A stretch of 64,000 nucleotides of DNA from Paguma larvata. Its lineage: Eukaryota > Chordata > Mammalia > Carnivora > Viverridae. The stretch lies in assembly GCA_030068075.1 (NCBI GenBank), contig CM057823.1:14542485-14606484 (forward strand), written 5' to 3'. How positions within the stretch are numbered: the first letter of the stretch is position 1; the number at the start of each line of letters is the position of its first letter. The position numbers were made by a program, and so were the translations under genes. This document shows, in pieces, positions 44,215 through 56,163 of this stretch. Under the pieces are notes generated by a model. The model was given only the letters and a program-made list of their open reading frames with translations. It was not told the origin of the DNA and did not search any database.

Positions 44215-44379
44215 AGAAAAATGATATTTCTCCCAGGGGCTGTTGTTTGATTTAGCAACTTTGTTGTTGTTTCAGGAAGACTTTTGTGTTTCAGGCCATA
44301 AAGGTTATCACGGTATTAATCGTGCCAGGTTTTCTAAGGATACGAGGTTGGAAGACTGTGAGAGGCAGAGCCACTCTTG

Positions 44380-44575
44380 AGTTCTCCGCTGTGCTTGGGA
44401 GAGTGCTAAGTGCTTCTCATGGGTCATCTCATTTAATCCTCCCAGCGACCCTGGGGGGTAGGTGTTCTCACTGTGCTCACGTGCAGGTGGAGAAACTGGG
44501 GCTTAGACCGTTAGTGACTGCCCCAGAGTGAGAGCGCTCTGGGGTTTCAGCTCTGAGCCTCTGCTCCTACCCTCT
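44380..44575 (-). mobile_element. MIR SINE
   Basis: Clear reversed MIR: GGTCATCTCATTTAATCCTC, GGTGGAGAAACTGGGGCTTA and a CAGAGTGAGAGCGCTCTGGGG region. Confidence 0.8.
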
Positions 44576-45734
44576 GTCCTGCTCTGGTCCTAGGGTTAGG
44601 CTGCCCGCTGCCTTCCAGCCCCCCCCCCTTTCCTGGATGTCCCCTCCTGTAGCTCTGAGTGCTGGGCCTGCGGGGTCTGCTAATGCATGGGACCCGCCCA
44701 TGCCGAGATCAGTGGAGGTCACAGTCCGGTGCTGGGGAGAGATAGGGGTTCCCAAAAGGACATGGTGCGGCTGAGCGTTAAAGGGTGATTTCCAGTTAGC
44801 CACACAAAGGAGTGGGGGAGGGGATTTCAAATTAGATTGGGATTTAGGAAGTTGGGGGTGCAGGTTGATACAGAGAGTTCACGCTGCCATGCCTGGGGGT
44901 GGGCGTGTGTGTACAAAAGTGGTCTTATTAAGGAAGAGACTTCTTTATTTAAGTCACACATATGAACTGATGAGAAGTTTGCCGGTGAGCATGGCTGGCC
45001 CACACGTTGGAGTTCTGGAAGCATCGTCATAGCCCGTTCCAATTCCATCAGGCAGGGCTGTGTTGAGACTACGGAAGAGCTTCGCGGCTGGTGAGTGGCA
45101 GGGTCACTTCAAATGGTTTGCTCAGCTTTAGAATCAAGTTGTTGCTGCACTGACAGAACACCTGTCCTTCCAGACCCACGTCCGAGCGTGCCCCTGGTTA
45201 CTTTCTCCAGGTCCGAGAACCGGCAGGAAAGGAGAGTTGGTTATTCTAAGAGCCAGGTGGCCGCATGCCTCCGTCATCCCGGGGAATGTATCCGAGAACA
45301 TTGATTTTCCTTCCTCTTAGTCTTAACCGTAACGGATCCTGCAACAGAGGCGAATCGGGCTGTAACAAAATTAGCATTTGATTGTGGACTGAATTTCAGT
45401 GTCTTACCTTTGTGATTTTTTGGGCCATCACCGACTGAAAATACTGGTTTTATTTTAAATTAATTTTGCAGTAATGGAGTACTGTATGTCATGCATTTCA
45501 TTTATTTGGACACCACTCCCCACACTCTTGACAGCGTTTTCTCCCGTCTTTCATCGTGACCCTTCGACTTTGTCTTTCCTGGCCTCTTCGTGGATCAGAA
45601 TATACTCAGTTACATTTTAATTGGAATCCTAGGAAGTGCAAGATATTTTAAATGTTTGCTTTATATTTTGTCCATGTTTACTTTATATTTTGGCTTGAAA
45701 TGCGTGGACTTTCCGGTGGCATTTTCAAATGGCG
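44576..45734 (+). other. MFHAS1 intron 1, single copy
   Basis: No recognisable repeat or exon apart from short homopolymers. Confidence 0.35.
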
Positions 45735-45895
45735 GCCGTGCAGTACAGTGGTTCGCTGTGTGAATTGGGGCCTCGTTAGAGTCTCTGGATCACTGGGCGG
45801 TCCTGACATTGGCTTAGTACCCATCAAATGCCTAGAACAATGCTTGACATATGGCAAGGGCTCAGTAGATGCTAACTGCTCCTGCTGTTACTACA
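45735..45895 (+). mobile_element. MIR SINE
   Basis: CCTAGAACAATGCTTGACAT followed by GGCAAGGGCTCAGTAGATGC, the MIR 3' half. The 5' half is diverged. Confidence 0.7.
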
Positions 45896-46146
45896 CTTAT
45901 TCTAGAAAGCACAAGACTAAACATATATTTGGAAATCTCATTAGCTGTGGATGAAATTCTCCTTTTTTTATGGAGGGAGTGAGTGTATAGTGTGATCATA
46001 AACACCTTATGCTCTTTTGAACAGGCATTTTTTCCCCTTTATTAAAACATACAAATTTGAAGGGTAACGGGAAAATATTTAGATATTGTGACTGATATCT
46101 AATATAATTACGTAACACAAGTTACTCTCTTTTTAATCCCCTTTCC

Positions 46147-46387
46147 TTTTTTTTTTTTTAAGTTTATTTATTTATTTCAAGAGAGAGAGCGCACGTGCGG
46201 AGGCACGCATGAGAGCTGAAGAGGGGCAGAATTTTGAGAGAGAGCGAGAGGGAGAGAGAGAATCCCAAGCAGGCTCCCTGCTGTCAACCCGGAGCTCAAT
46301 TTGGGCCAGTCTCACCAACCATGAGATCATGACCCGAGCCGAAACCAAGAGTCAGACGCTTAACCGACTGAGCCACCCAAGTGTCCC
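46147..46387 (-). mobile_element. Felid SINE
   Basis: AAGTTTATTTATTTATTTCA tail and ACTGAGCCACCCAAGTGTCCC end. Confidence 0.9.
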
Positions 46388-46394
46388 AGTTTTT

Positions 46395-47130
46395 TCCCCC
46401 TTAATTTTAAATTTATTAAAATATGTAGCTGTAATCACATTGTATAAAGAATTTATATATTGTTTTTTTAACCTAAGTACGGCATCGTGAATATGGTTTC
46501 ATATTATTGGTATCTACACAATAATTATAAGTGTTTGCATAACAAGACATCAAGGGGATTTTTACCTTTGTTAATTTCACCATTGGACTCTTTGTTTCAA
46601 GTTGTTTCAAGTCTTTGTTGTTATGAGTAATTCTCTGACGACTGTATTTCGAGTAATTCTCTGATGACTGTATTTTGTTACAAAAGTCCTTTCTTATTTG
46701 AGCAGTCATCCCCAAAGTGGAATCATTGAGTCAAAGGCGAGGAATGTCAAAGGTCCAATACATGTCACCCCGCTTTCCACAAGGGGCCACATTCATTCTC
46801 ATACCTGCCGAGGACACCAGATTGATGTCACTGTGCTTCCTCAGCATGGAGTATCATCTTAAAAATGCGCTAACATTTGATAGAAGACAATATGTCACTG
46901 ATGGTTAAAACTTTTAATTCATGAATATGAATGTTTTCCTCCATGAATGTTGCCTAATTGTGTTGCTCCTTTTGCGAATTGTTTAATAATATCTTTCAGC
47001 ATCATCTTCGTGGTATCTTTCTTTTTCTGATTTTAATCACAGTGATTTCTTATTTCTTATAATGACGGGCTTCAACTTCTATGAACGCTTTATAAATATT
47101 AAATATAATAACCTTTTGCTATCACATATA
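46395..47130 (-). mobile_element. Old L1M-type 3' sequence
   Basis: Reversed L1M 3' text: CCCAAAGTGGAATCATTGAG, TCAAAGG, then a diverged stretch with ACATTCATTCTCATACCTGC. Carries the 26-bp tandem duplication near its left part. Boundaries uncertain. Confidence 0.5.
46625..46676. repeat. 26-bp tandem duplication
   Basis: GAGTAATTCTCTGACGACTG starts unit 1 (46625-46650). Unit 2 (46651-46676) repeats it with two differences. Confidence 0.92.
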
Positions 47131-47470
47131 AGGTATTTATTTTCCAGCATGTTTGCCCTTTCAAGTTTAAAAAACTTTTAATGTTTTCAGTTTTATTCAG
47201 TACAATGTCTTGATCACTTCCTCATGGTCAAATCTAATGCCATTATTATTTTTCTAAGTACAGAGAAGTAACAACAGAAGGATTCACACAGGAAACCATT
47301 ATATCTCCACCCATATAACCTCTACTGACAATAAAAGACGAATATCCGTATATGGGTGTTATGTTCAAGAACAGAGCCCCATCCCTCATAACCCTAACCC
47401 TGAGTTTTCCTTCTTCTCTGTAAAGTGTTTCTTGTGAATTCTTCCAAGGAAAAAAAAAGCACATATTTGC

Positions 47471-47503
<33 letters not shown>

Positions 47504-47511
47504 TGTATATA

Positions 47512-47544
<33 letters not shown>

Positions 47545-47545
47545 G
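47471..47545. repeat. (AT)n / ATATGT microsatellite, self-complementary
   Basis: About 75 bases of AT alternation broken by ACAC and GT positions. It can fold on itself and sits just left of a SINE tail. Confidence 0.93.
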
Positions 47546-47552
47546 TTAAGTG

Positions 47553-47759
47553 TTTTTAAAAACATTTTTTAAAAAATGTTTATTTTTGAGAAAGAAAGAG
47601 AGCAAGTCAGGGAAGGGCAGAGAAAGAGAGGGAAAAAGGATCTGAAGCGAGCTCTGTCCTGACAGCAGAGAGCCGCACGCGGGGCTCGAACTCACGAACT
47701 GTGAAATCATGACCAGAGCCAAAGTCGCAGTTTAACCCACTCACCCGCTCGGGCACCCC
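47553..47759 (-). mobile_element. Felid SINE, diverged head
   Basis: AAAAAATGTTTATTTTTGAG tail and a diverged head ending CGGGCACCCC. Confidence 0.88.
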
Positions 47760-48156
47760 TGCATATATTTTAACCTGAAGAAGATCATGCTACACTCAGT
47801 GTTTTGCACCTTGCGCTTGGCAACCGAAAAATGTATTTTGGAGATGCTCTTACGTGAATAGTTAGAGACGTGCTGTATGTCTGTGTATCAGTCATATTCA
47901 CCAATAGATGTCCTTTTTGGTTAGTCCTATATTGAAAAACCTCGGATTCTTTCAAGGTTGTTTTATAAATTTTATGCTAAGGAAATGCCCCAGTTTCCAG
48001 AATTTTGAGCAATACCCCATTTTATTTCCTTCAGGGCTGGTAACCCAGCTCTGTGCTCAGCTCTGTTGAGATACAGTTACAACAAGACGAATCTCTGAGT
48101 CAGAATGGTGGGCCTCAAAGGGAGGTTCAGGAAAAAAAAAAAAAAAGGGCTTGGGA

Positions 48157-48200
48157 GTTATAAAAGTTATAAAGTTATAAAAAAGTTATAAAAGTTTAAC
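48157..48200. repeat. Imperfect GTTATAAAA repeat
   Basis: Four to five imperfect copies of GTTATAAAA or shorter, following an A-rich stretch. Confidence 0.8.
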
Positions 48201-48324
48201 TTTGTGATTTCAAATAAGGGTTATCTTTTCCATTGGCTTTCGAGATGCCTGTTGGAATACCGTTGCTGTCAGCACTATTATGCATCTCACAGCTTTACTC
48301 GTCCATTCTATTATTATGATGTTT

Positions 48325-48430
48325 TAAGATTTTATTTTTTAAGTAATCTCTACATGCAACACGGGGCTCGAACTTACAACTCTGAGATGAAGAGTCTCCC
48401 GCTTCGTGGACTGGGCCAGCCAGGCGGCCC
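48325..48430 (-). mobile_element. Short older carnivore SINE
   Basis: TTTTTTAAGTAATCTCTACA tail and core, ending CCAGCCAGGCGGCCC. Confidence 0.88.
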
Positions 48431-48631
48431 TAATTCATCTATTTTAATATGATGTCATGTTTAGACATAGCGCTACTGATAGACCTTGCATGTCTACAAA
48501 TAAATTTGCCATTGGTCAAAATAAGATAGCGGTGGCAAGAATAATGCCGTGTCCTTGTGAGAAATCAATAAAAAAAATAATTGATAATGAATTGTATCTC
48601 ATTAGCACAGAACATTACTTCTTTTTTCTTT

Positions 48632-48850
48632 TTTTTAAAGTCTCTTTATTTTTGGGAGGAAGACAGAGAGTGCAAGTGCATGCATGAACAGGAGAGGAGC
48701 AGAAAGAGAGGGAGAGAGAGGATTCCAAGGAGGCTCCCTGCTCTCAGTGCAGAGCCCGAAGCAGGGCTCGAACTCAAGAACCATGAGATCGTGACCTGAG
48801 CCGAGGTCAAGAGTCGGATGCTTAACCGACCGAGCCATCCAGGTGCTCCC
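48632..48850 (-). mobile_element. Felid SINE
   Basis: Reverse body with head CCATCCAGGTGCTCCC. Confidence 0.9.
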
Positions 48851-49096
48851 AAATCATCGCTTCTCCTTTCCACCCCAACTGTCACCGAAAGAAAAATCCG
48901 CCAGTGGGACAGCTTTCATTTCTTGTCCTATAACTAGTCCTAGAGTTCCCCAACTTCGTATTTCCTAGACCTCAGCTTGCTGGTTATGCATGGCAGGGAG
49001 TGCCCTGAATGTTTTAGCCTCGTCCCAGTAGGGGTTCCAACTTAAAGAGATAATCTGAACTCTTCACTCTACTGTGTTTGTAACGAGTAGAGAATG

Positions 49097-49320
49097 CTTG
49101 GGGTGACTGGGTGGCTCAGTTGGTTGAGTGTCCGACTCTTGATTTTGGCACAGGTCATGATCCCAGGGCAGTGGGATCAAGCCCCGTGTCAGGCTTCCCA
49201 CTGAGAATGGAGCCCAATTAAGGTTCTCTGTCTCTCTGTCTCTCTGTCTCTCTCTCCTCTGTCCCTCACCCCCTGGTCATACACACACTCTTTCTCAAAA
49301 AAAAAAAAAAAAAAAAAAAA
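49097..49320 (+). mobile_element. Carnivore SINE with A24 tail
   Basis: Head GGGGTGACTGGGTGGCTCAG; (CT)n with GTCTCT repeats; tail of 24 A. Flanked by AGAATG at 49091-49096 and 49321-49326. Confidence 0.93.
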
Positions 49321-49480
49321 AGAATGGGACCAGCCCAGCACACTAAAATGTGTTTGACCTGTAAAAATAGTAAAGAATTCAATCCTGTTAGGGTTGCTTT
49401 TGTATTTAAAAGATACTTAATTCCCTATTTTATTTAAAGCTAACAAAACTGCCGATCATTTTCTTAGAGACAGAAATTTT

Positions 49481-49691
49481 TTTTAAATTTTTTTTAATGT
49501 TTATTTATGTTTGAGACAGAGACAGAGCATGAATGGGGGAGCAGAGAGAGAGGGAGACACAGAATCTGAAGCAGGCTCCAGGCTCTGAGCTGTCAGCACA
49601 GAGCCCGACATGGGGCTTGAACTCACAGACCGCGAGATCATGACCTGAGCCGAAGTCGGATGCTCAACCGACTGAACCACCCAGGCGCCCC
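49481..49691 (-). mobile_element. Young felid SINE
   Basis: Near-consensus reverse element; flanks share a GACAGAAATTTT-like duplication. Confidence 0.94.
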
Positions 49692-51199
49692 TAGACAGAA
49701 AATTTTTAACAGGGCTCATCGAAGGGTTTGGCCTTGAAAATTCTCCATCTCATACTGACTGTCCAAACCCGTGCAGACAGTGTGGAGGAGAGCACGCCTG
49801 CCCCATTTTCTGAGCGTCTTTTAAAAAGCATGTATTTGCTGGGATGCCCTTGACCTACCTTGGCTGCACGATGGCCTCGCATTGCTATGGGCTTGTTGCT
49901 CCTGAATTGCATGGGGAAGAACAGAAAAGAGAGATACGAATTTTCCAGAAGACTACTGTAATGCCGAAACAGCTCAGCAGTCTGCCGAGAGCTAGGCCGT
50001 TCTGGGCCCAGGGTACAGTAACAAAAAAGGGGGGGCAAGGCCGCTGTAGGATGCATCTGTCCCTGTTGCTAATGTTGCTCACCCCCAGATGGCTGGAGAG
50101 TGGCCCGTGCCTCTCTAGATCGGGGCAGGTGTTCTTTTGAGTTTCTTTCTTTTATTAAGGCCTCTGACTATGTATGCCTTTTCCCTTCCCCAAGAAAAAC
50201 ATATGTGTGCCCTCTGGTTACCATGTAATATAATGTGCATTCTCCCTGATCAGTGCGTTGTTTCCACCTTTTTTTTTTTTTCTTTGGCACAGAGAAAAGG
50301 AAAATTCACTTATTTCTGCTTGGTCGTTTTAGGAATTTGGCTTGGAGGCTGTGGGGCTAGGCTTTACTGCAGGCAGACAGAGCTTATTAGATCTGTGTTA
50401 GCCTCTCAGCCACTTCTTGAACACTGTGCTCCCGAGCCTTGTCTGTGTGACCTGGTGCAGCATGAAAAGCTTACCCACGTCGCAGGGATGATTGCGTCTT
50501 GTTGATTACCATGAGGGCTATTAATGCTCTCGCCGCAGACAAATAAATAAAAACCCAAACGACAACCAGGTGACTGTGTCCGGACCCGCTAAGCTGCCTC
50601 GTACCCGGCCCCAGGTGTTCCCCGTGCCGGCCCCGTGCACAGCCCGTGGATCTTCTGATTTATTGTGCCCTTTGTGATCCCAGACACATTCATTCACGGG
50701 GGATTTCCATTGATGCAAAGCCCACTGTAAACCAGGAGGAAGAATCGGGAATTAGAATGGGGCACATTGTTCTTCGTTAGAAAAGAATCCTGGTTCTTCA
50801 GTTGTAGACAAATATTTGCTTTTGAAGAATCTGGTGTGTGTCGGTGGCTTTGTTCACAGCCACGCATAAACACACGCTCTGTCGCCTCCCAAGGATGCAG
50901 ACATACGCGTCACACGGATAATATAATGCTTGGAATCTGGGCGTGCGCTACTTAAAGTATGAATAGCCTCCCACCTCTGTCTCCTCCCCACCCCCCCCAA
51001 CATAGCTCATTTCTGTAATGGGACAGGTCTTCACCCCAAGGAGCCCACATAGCATCCCGTGGAGGGTGACATAGGACAAGTGTCCCATTAGCTGTAGCTA
51101 GAGGTGAATACTGCCAGGCAGTTTTCTTGCATGATGCTACGGGGGCATCAGAGAGAGAGGCCTTACGTCTTTCATCTTTCAACGCCAGCGGATTAGGGA
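49692..51199 (+). other. MFHAS1 intron 1, single copy
   Basis: Several short open frames on both strands (up to 122 codons) but no domain. T-run near 50270 and G7 near 50029. No supported feature. Confidence 0.35.
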
Positions 51200-51350
51200 G
51201 TAAAGAAGCCTGGACCCCTGGGAAGCTGCCCTGAGCCTCAGTTTCTTCATGGGCACATGAGGAAAAATAATCCTAACCTTCCCTTAGCATTTGTCCCTGC
51301 TCTCACAGCCTCTCACCCTACAGTACGTGCTGAATAAATGTTAGCCCAGG
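51200..51350 (+). mobile_element. MIR SINE
   Basis: CTGAGCCTCAGTTTCTTCAT, then ACAGTACGTGCTGAATAAAT in MIR order. Confidence 0.75.
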
Positions 51351-51967
51351 ATCCCAGTTTACGGTAAGGACCCCCCCCAGGCGTAGGGCGGCTGAGTAAC
51401 TCAGCCGGGCGCACACAGCGCGTGCCAGGGCCCGTGCTCTCCTCCTCCAGAAAATATGCCCTTTGTCACCACCCTGTACTGCCGTTCAGGAAAATGCTAG
51501 CTTTCCACCTGCCAAAAACAGATTGTTGGTTGAATGACCAATCGAGTAACGTGCAAAAAGCAATGAGTGTTCAACTCCGTAGTGCTGAACGAGAAACATT
51601 ACTGGCTCTCTGCGATGGTATGGCTTTGGGCAGGTGACGGGGAGCAGTAGGTGAGAAGGCCCCGATCCCGGGCGTCTGCAGTCCGGGCAAAGCAGACAAG
51701 CGGTGTACGTACACTTGCAGCGCTGTGTAGTGAGGGCGGGACGGACAGGTGCCCAGGGCCCAGAAGAGGGCTGGCGGGGGTGGGGGGGCTCCCTGGAGCC
51801 AGGTGGGTGGGGCCAGATGCCTGAGGACAGGTCTCCAGTTGGGCAGAGGTGGTGCTAGGGGACTTTCCGCCAACCACCAAGGCCATTGGAGTGTCACAGA
51901 GCAGGCGTAGGGGGAAGAAGTTTGGATAAATTATCGGAGTCAGCTCTTTTACTTAATAGTAAAATAT
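51351..51967 (+). other. MFHAS1 intron 1, single copy
   Basis: GC-rich at 51640-51900 with G-rich runs. The reverse open frames there are probably compositional. Confidence 0.35.
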
Positions 51968-51980
51968 TAAATATTTTTTA

Positions 51981-52179
51981 ATCTTTTTTTTTTTAAGAGA
52001 GAGACAGGCTGCAAGTGAGTGAGGGACAGAGAGAGAGAGAGAGAGAGAGGGAGATGCAGGGCTCACTGCAGGCAGGGCTCAAGCTCACCCGATCGGGACT
52101 CGAACTCACAAATCGGGAGATCATGACCTCAGCCGAAGTCAAATGCTTAACCACCTGAGCCACCCAGGCGCCCGCCACG
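51981..52179 (-). mobile_element. Felid SINE with perfect 13-bp target duplication
   Basis: Flanked by TAAATATTTTTTA at 51968-51980 and 52180-52192. Confidence 0.93.
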
Positions 52180-52479
52180 TAAATATTTTTTAGCCTCTCT
52201 GCCCGATTAGCTAAAATTCTTGGCAGGATTCTTGGAAGCTCAGTATAAAGCTATTTTTATTTGGTTTGATGATTTTCTCCCCCTCCCTGGGGTGAGAGGG
52301 AAATACTGAAAGGCTAAATGGGAACGTGTCGAGTTCACTTTTGTAAGACCAGTCAGGGCAGCACGGAAGGGCTCGAATGGAGTAAGGAAGGAGTTGGGGG
52401 GTCACTCGGAGGTATATCTAATAACAGCAAGTGATGTAGGTCCTTGGGAACGAAGGGAATGGTCCAGGATGCCTATGAG

Positions 52480-52600
52480 GTGGAATCTCGGCGGGTCTCC
52501 GCCTGGCTCTGAGATCTTGGGGTACGCCAAGTAACCTTTCTGGGCTTCTGTTTCCTGCGCGCGAGGTGGAAAGGTATCTCCACGATTTGGGCGAATGGGA
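52480..52600 (+). mobile_element. MIR SINE fragment
   Basis: CAAGTAACCTTTCTGGGCTT followed by CTGTTTCCTGCGCGCGAGGT, a CpG-bearing version of the MIR core. Confidence 0.6.
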
Positions 52601-53289
52601 TGGAATACATTTGAACCTCACCGGGGCATTTGCTTTTAAAACAGAGCAGAAGTCATTTGATAAGATTAATTTGAACAGGACTGATACATGTTGCTCGCTG
52701 ACTTAATTGGTTTATTAGGGTTGTTTAGCCGCCCTCCCTGATGGATACCGAGCGAATCCTAGAAGGTTTATGGTCTTCGGATCTTAAGTCATGTCGTTCG
52801 CAGAAAACTGAAGTTCCCCATTCGTTCTTGAATTTGGAAGGATTGTGTAGGAATAGGAGACTTTATAAATATCAGTAACCTTTTGCTACTTTAAAATATT
52901 GAAAGGATAAACAGGGCTGACGGCAGCTTGCTTCGCGTCATGAATTATGTATGCCGCGTGCCCCAGAGTTCTTTATGGGCGCGCATAACGAATCCTCTTT
53001 TGTTCTAGCTTATTTTCAGCGGTGGTGCTTGTCAAAGAAGAGGTCAGAGCAGACATATTACCAAGATCTGTTTGGTACGGGATGATCGTCTTTTGCCATT
53101 CTCTTCTATTATTGCTTTTGTTTATTCTCTAGCGAGTAGGCCTGCAGTAGGGAGGGTTTGGGGAGAGTGGGAGGAGAGGGCCCTGGCGTTGACAGCTGCG
53201 GCCGGGCTGCTGGCAGAGCGGAGAGCGGGCACGCCCCTTCCGGGTTCGCCTGGCTTCTACAGTGGCTGTCTTCCTGCCCCCTTCTTCCT
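52601..53289 (+). other. MFHAS1 intron 1, single copy
   Basis: No recognisable repeat; a GC-rich part at about 53150-53290. Confidence 0.35.
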
Positions 53290-53309
53290 CCTCGCTGTGC
53301 CCTCTTTTA

Positions 53310-53541
53310 TTTATTTTTCATTTTTTTTTTTAATCCAGAAAATGTGGTATGTTTATTTATTTTGAGAGAGAGAGAACACACCTGGGAGGGGCGGAGAGAG
53401 AGGGAGGGAGGGAATCCCAAGCAGGCTCCGCACCGTCAGTGCAGAGCCCCATGCGGGGCTCGAACCCACGAACTGGGAGACCATGACCTGACCCGCACTC
53501 AAGAGTCAGACGCTTCACCGACTGAGCCACCCAGGCGCCCC
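53310..53541 (-). mobile_element. Felid SINE
   Basis: Flanked by GCCCTCTTTTA (53299-53309 and 53549-53559); the longer duplication of about 20 bp has two mismatches. Confidence 0.93.
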
Positions 53542-53559
53542 TCTCTGGGCCCTCTTTTA

Positions 53560-54817
53560 AATTTGGCAGGGCACTGGGCCCTGCCAAGATCTTTATGCTC
53601 TGTGTAAGAGCAGGTTGGGCCTTAACTGCCTTTTAACCTGATAATAAAGACAATAAAATGGGAATAAATTATTAAGAACAGGCCCATGGTCTGTTCTCCC
53701 ACTAATCTTCTCTCGACTCTAGATGCAATTAGAGAGGATGAAAAGCCACAGCAAAGAATTAGGCTGTGTTTTTTCTCCCCTTCCGCCCCTCCCCTGGCAA
53801 AGATTTCTTTAGGAGCTGGGAAGGTTATCAAAGGGACTGTTTAAATTTCAGCGTTGAAGCCATGACGACTGAAAGTGGAAGCCAGTTGTAACATTGCTTA
53901 TTTTAGTCATTTATCACCTCTTTCTGGAGCAAAAGCGGCTCCCTACTATATGAGGGCGGAGGCTCCCGGACGACGGTGTCGTGCCTGGCCCACCTGGAAT
54001 TAATTAGAAAGGGCCTACCCAGATATTTCATAGAGGGTTGGGGAGCTGTCCTCTCCCCTAAGACGATCTCGTGTGGGGATGATCCGAAGCAAACATCAGA
54101 ATGTGGCTACGCATTGAGGCAAAGCCCGAAGCCTCTGGTCGACCCTTGAGATTCACATCCGCGGAGAGCTGTATTAGTCAGTTCCGTTTTACAGTCAGCC
54201 GAACACCGTTGGGGCTGGTCTTCCCAGTGGGTAATTATGGTTTTAGCTTAAAACTAAATTAAAAAAAATTCTCGCAAGAAAAATGATTGAACTCTGTCTA
54301 CGTTATTAAGGAAAAGATACAACGCGGCGCTCACGCGGTACGGAGAGATGAGATCACCTCTAGGGTTAACGTGTAGGGAGACACTCGTCAGGATGTTTAT
54401 TCATTCGCTTCATCCCATCTTCGCTCAGCGGAAAGTCACTGTGTCCTTCCAGCAATGGAAGGGCACCGGGAGAATCCAGCAGGAATCCCCCTAAGAGACG
54501 TCCTTTAGGACTTTGGTCTGGCAAGGGAGATGAGGCGTGGACGACTGCAGCGGATCATAGAGTGACTCTAGACAAAGAGCCGTGGGAGTTCCGAGGAGAA
54601 CGAGAGTCCAGCTGAGCGGGTCCTGGGGAAATCCATTTAGCGGCGAGAAAGGCGTGTTGGGAATAAAGGAAGTTACAAACGGTCTTTTTTCTTCTAGAGA
54701 GATCATCAGAGTCCTGGGCTTTTAACCTACTAACTAAACATGCACAGTAACCCGTAATTTTTGAATTACTCTTAGCTCATTCTCATTTCCTAATCGTTTG
54801 CCTTGCTTTTAAAATCC
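53560..54817 (+). other. MFHAS1 intron 1, single copy
   Basis: No supported feature. Confidence 0.35.
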
Positions 54818-54825
54818 TGGGGTTA

Positions 54826-55070
54826 GGGGCGCCTGGGTGGCTCAGTTGGTTAAGCATCTCATTTTGCTTCAGGTCATGATCTCATGGTTTGTGAGTTTGA
54901 GCCCCACGTCGGACTCTGTGCTGACAGTGTGGAGCCTGCCTGGGGTTCTCTCTCTCTCTCTCCAGCCCCTTCTCTGCCCCTCCCATACTTGTGCACATGC
55001 TTGTATGCACCCTCTCTCTAAATAAATAAACTTTTAAAAAAATTTAAAAATGAAACAAAATTTTAAATTT
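54826..55070 (+). mobile_element. Felid SINE
   Basis: Flanked by TGGGGTTA at 54818-54825 and 55071-55078. Confidence 0.93.
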
Positions 55071-55282
55071 TGGGGTTAAATTAATAATAAGAGGAGTGAC
55101 ATTAGGTATTTAAAACATTTTTTTCTATGAGATATGTGTAAAGTATGTATGTACCTCCTTTTATTTTTATGCCATTTTAGGCACCACTGGTTTTTGTTGG
55201 TTTTGGTTTTTTTGCTATCTTAGGAACAGCTAAAGGCATACTTTCAGTAGTGTGAGATTAATTTTTAATTTGTGCTATAAAA

Positions 55283-55515
55283 TTGTGTTTTTTTTCTGTT
55301 GTTTTTTTTTTCATGTTAATTTTTGAGAGAGAGAGAATATGCGTGCGTAAGGGGGGAGGGGGAGCGGAGGGGCAGAGAGAGAGGGAGACAGAGGATCCTA
55401 AAAGGGCTCTGCGCGGACATCAGAGAGCCCGCTTCGGGGCTCAAACTCAGGAACCTTGAGATCATGACCTGAGCCGAAGTCGGATGCCCAACCGACTGAG
55501 CCACCCAGGCGCCCC
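55283..55515 (-). mobile_element. Felid SINE with 15-bp target duplication
   Basis: Flanked by ATTTGTGCTATAAAA (55268-55282) and ATTTGTGCCGTAAAA (55516-55530). Opposite orientation to the SINE 213 bp upstream. Confidence 0.94.
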
Positions 55516-55530
55516 ATTTGTGCCGTAAAA

Positions 55531-56080
55531 ATGTAACAGAAAATTTATATGGTGAAGAATTTAGTGTGTCTACTTGCACTATTGACCATTGTGATTTCAG
55601 TAAAACCCTAGTCCTTGTTTCATTGCATTCCCTGCTAGCGCAGACTTTAAGAGCTCAATTCATCTGCTTCATTACCTGGTTTGCTTCAGTCTGAAGTCCT
55701 GTGTCCTTTCCCCTTCTGTGTTACGCTGATGCATCTTCGCAATATAGGAAATGGTGTGTCTGAGTTATGTGTAGCTGAACTGGATGCTAAAAATAGATCA
55801 TACTAAGACATCTCTCTCTCCTTTCGCTCGGTATCACCTGCTAAATTTTTCCTTATTCGCAAACGATGGGATTATACTTTAAAAAGTGTCTTGTATCAGA
55901 TATAGACCTCTCCATTCTCTACAAAAGGCTAATTATGCAAGTAAACTCATACCCAGTATCATATCATGATTTTAGTTTAGGATTCCTCGAGGCAGTTGCT
56001 CAGTAGGCTAGTTCACGGCCAGAGAGATCCAGGTGGTAACATGAACATTTTCCATCGCATTTATGCAGTTCCGTCTCCTT
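55531..56080 (+). other. MFHAS1 intron 1, single copy
   Basis: No supported feature. Confidence 0.35.
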
Positions 56081-56163
56081 CTCATTTGGAGGATGAAACT
56101 ATTTGTTTTTTAACCTTGGTGGACCCCTAATTGATTAGTTTGGAGACTAGATATCCTTTTTTA
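56081..56163. repeat. 83-bp direct repeat, copy 1
   Basis: Starts CTCATTTGGAGGATGAAACT and ends GATATCCTTTTTTA. Copy 2 lies exactly 1,038 bp downstream with two mismatches and no gap. Confidence 0.95.
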
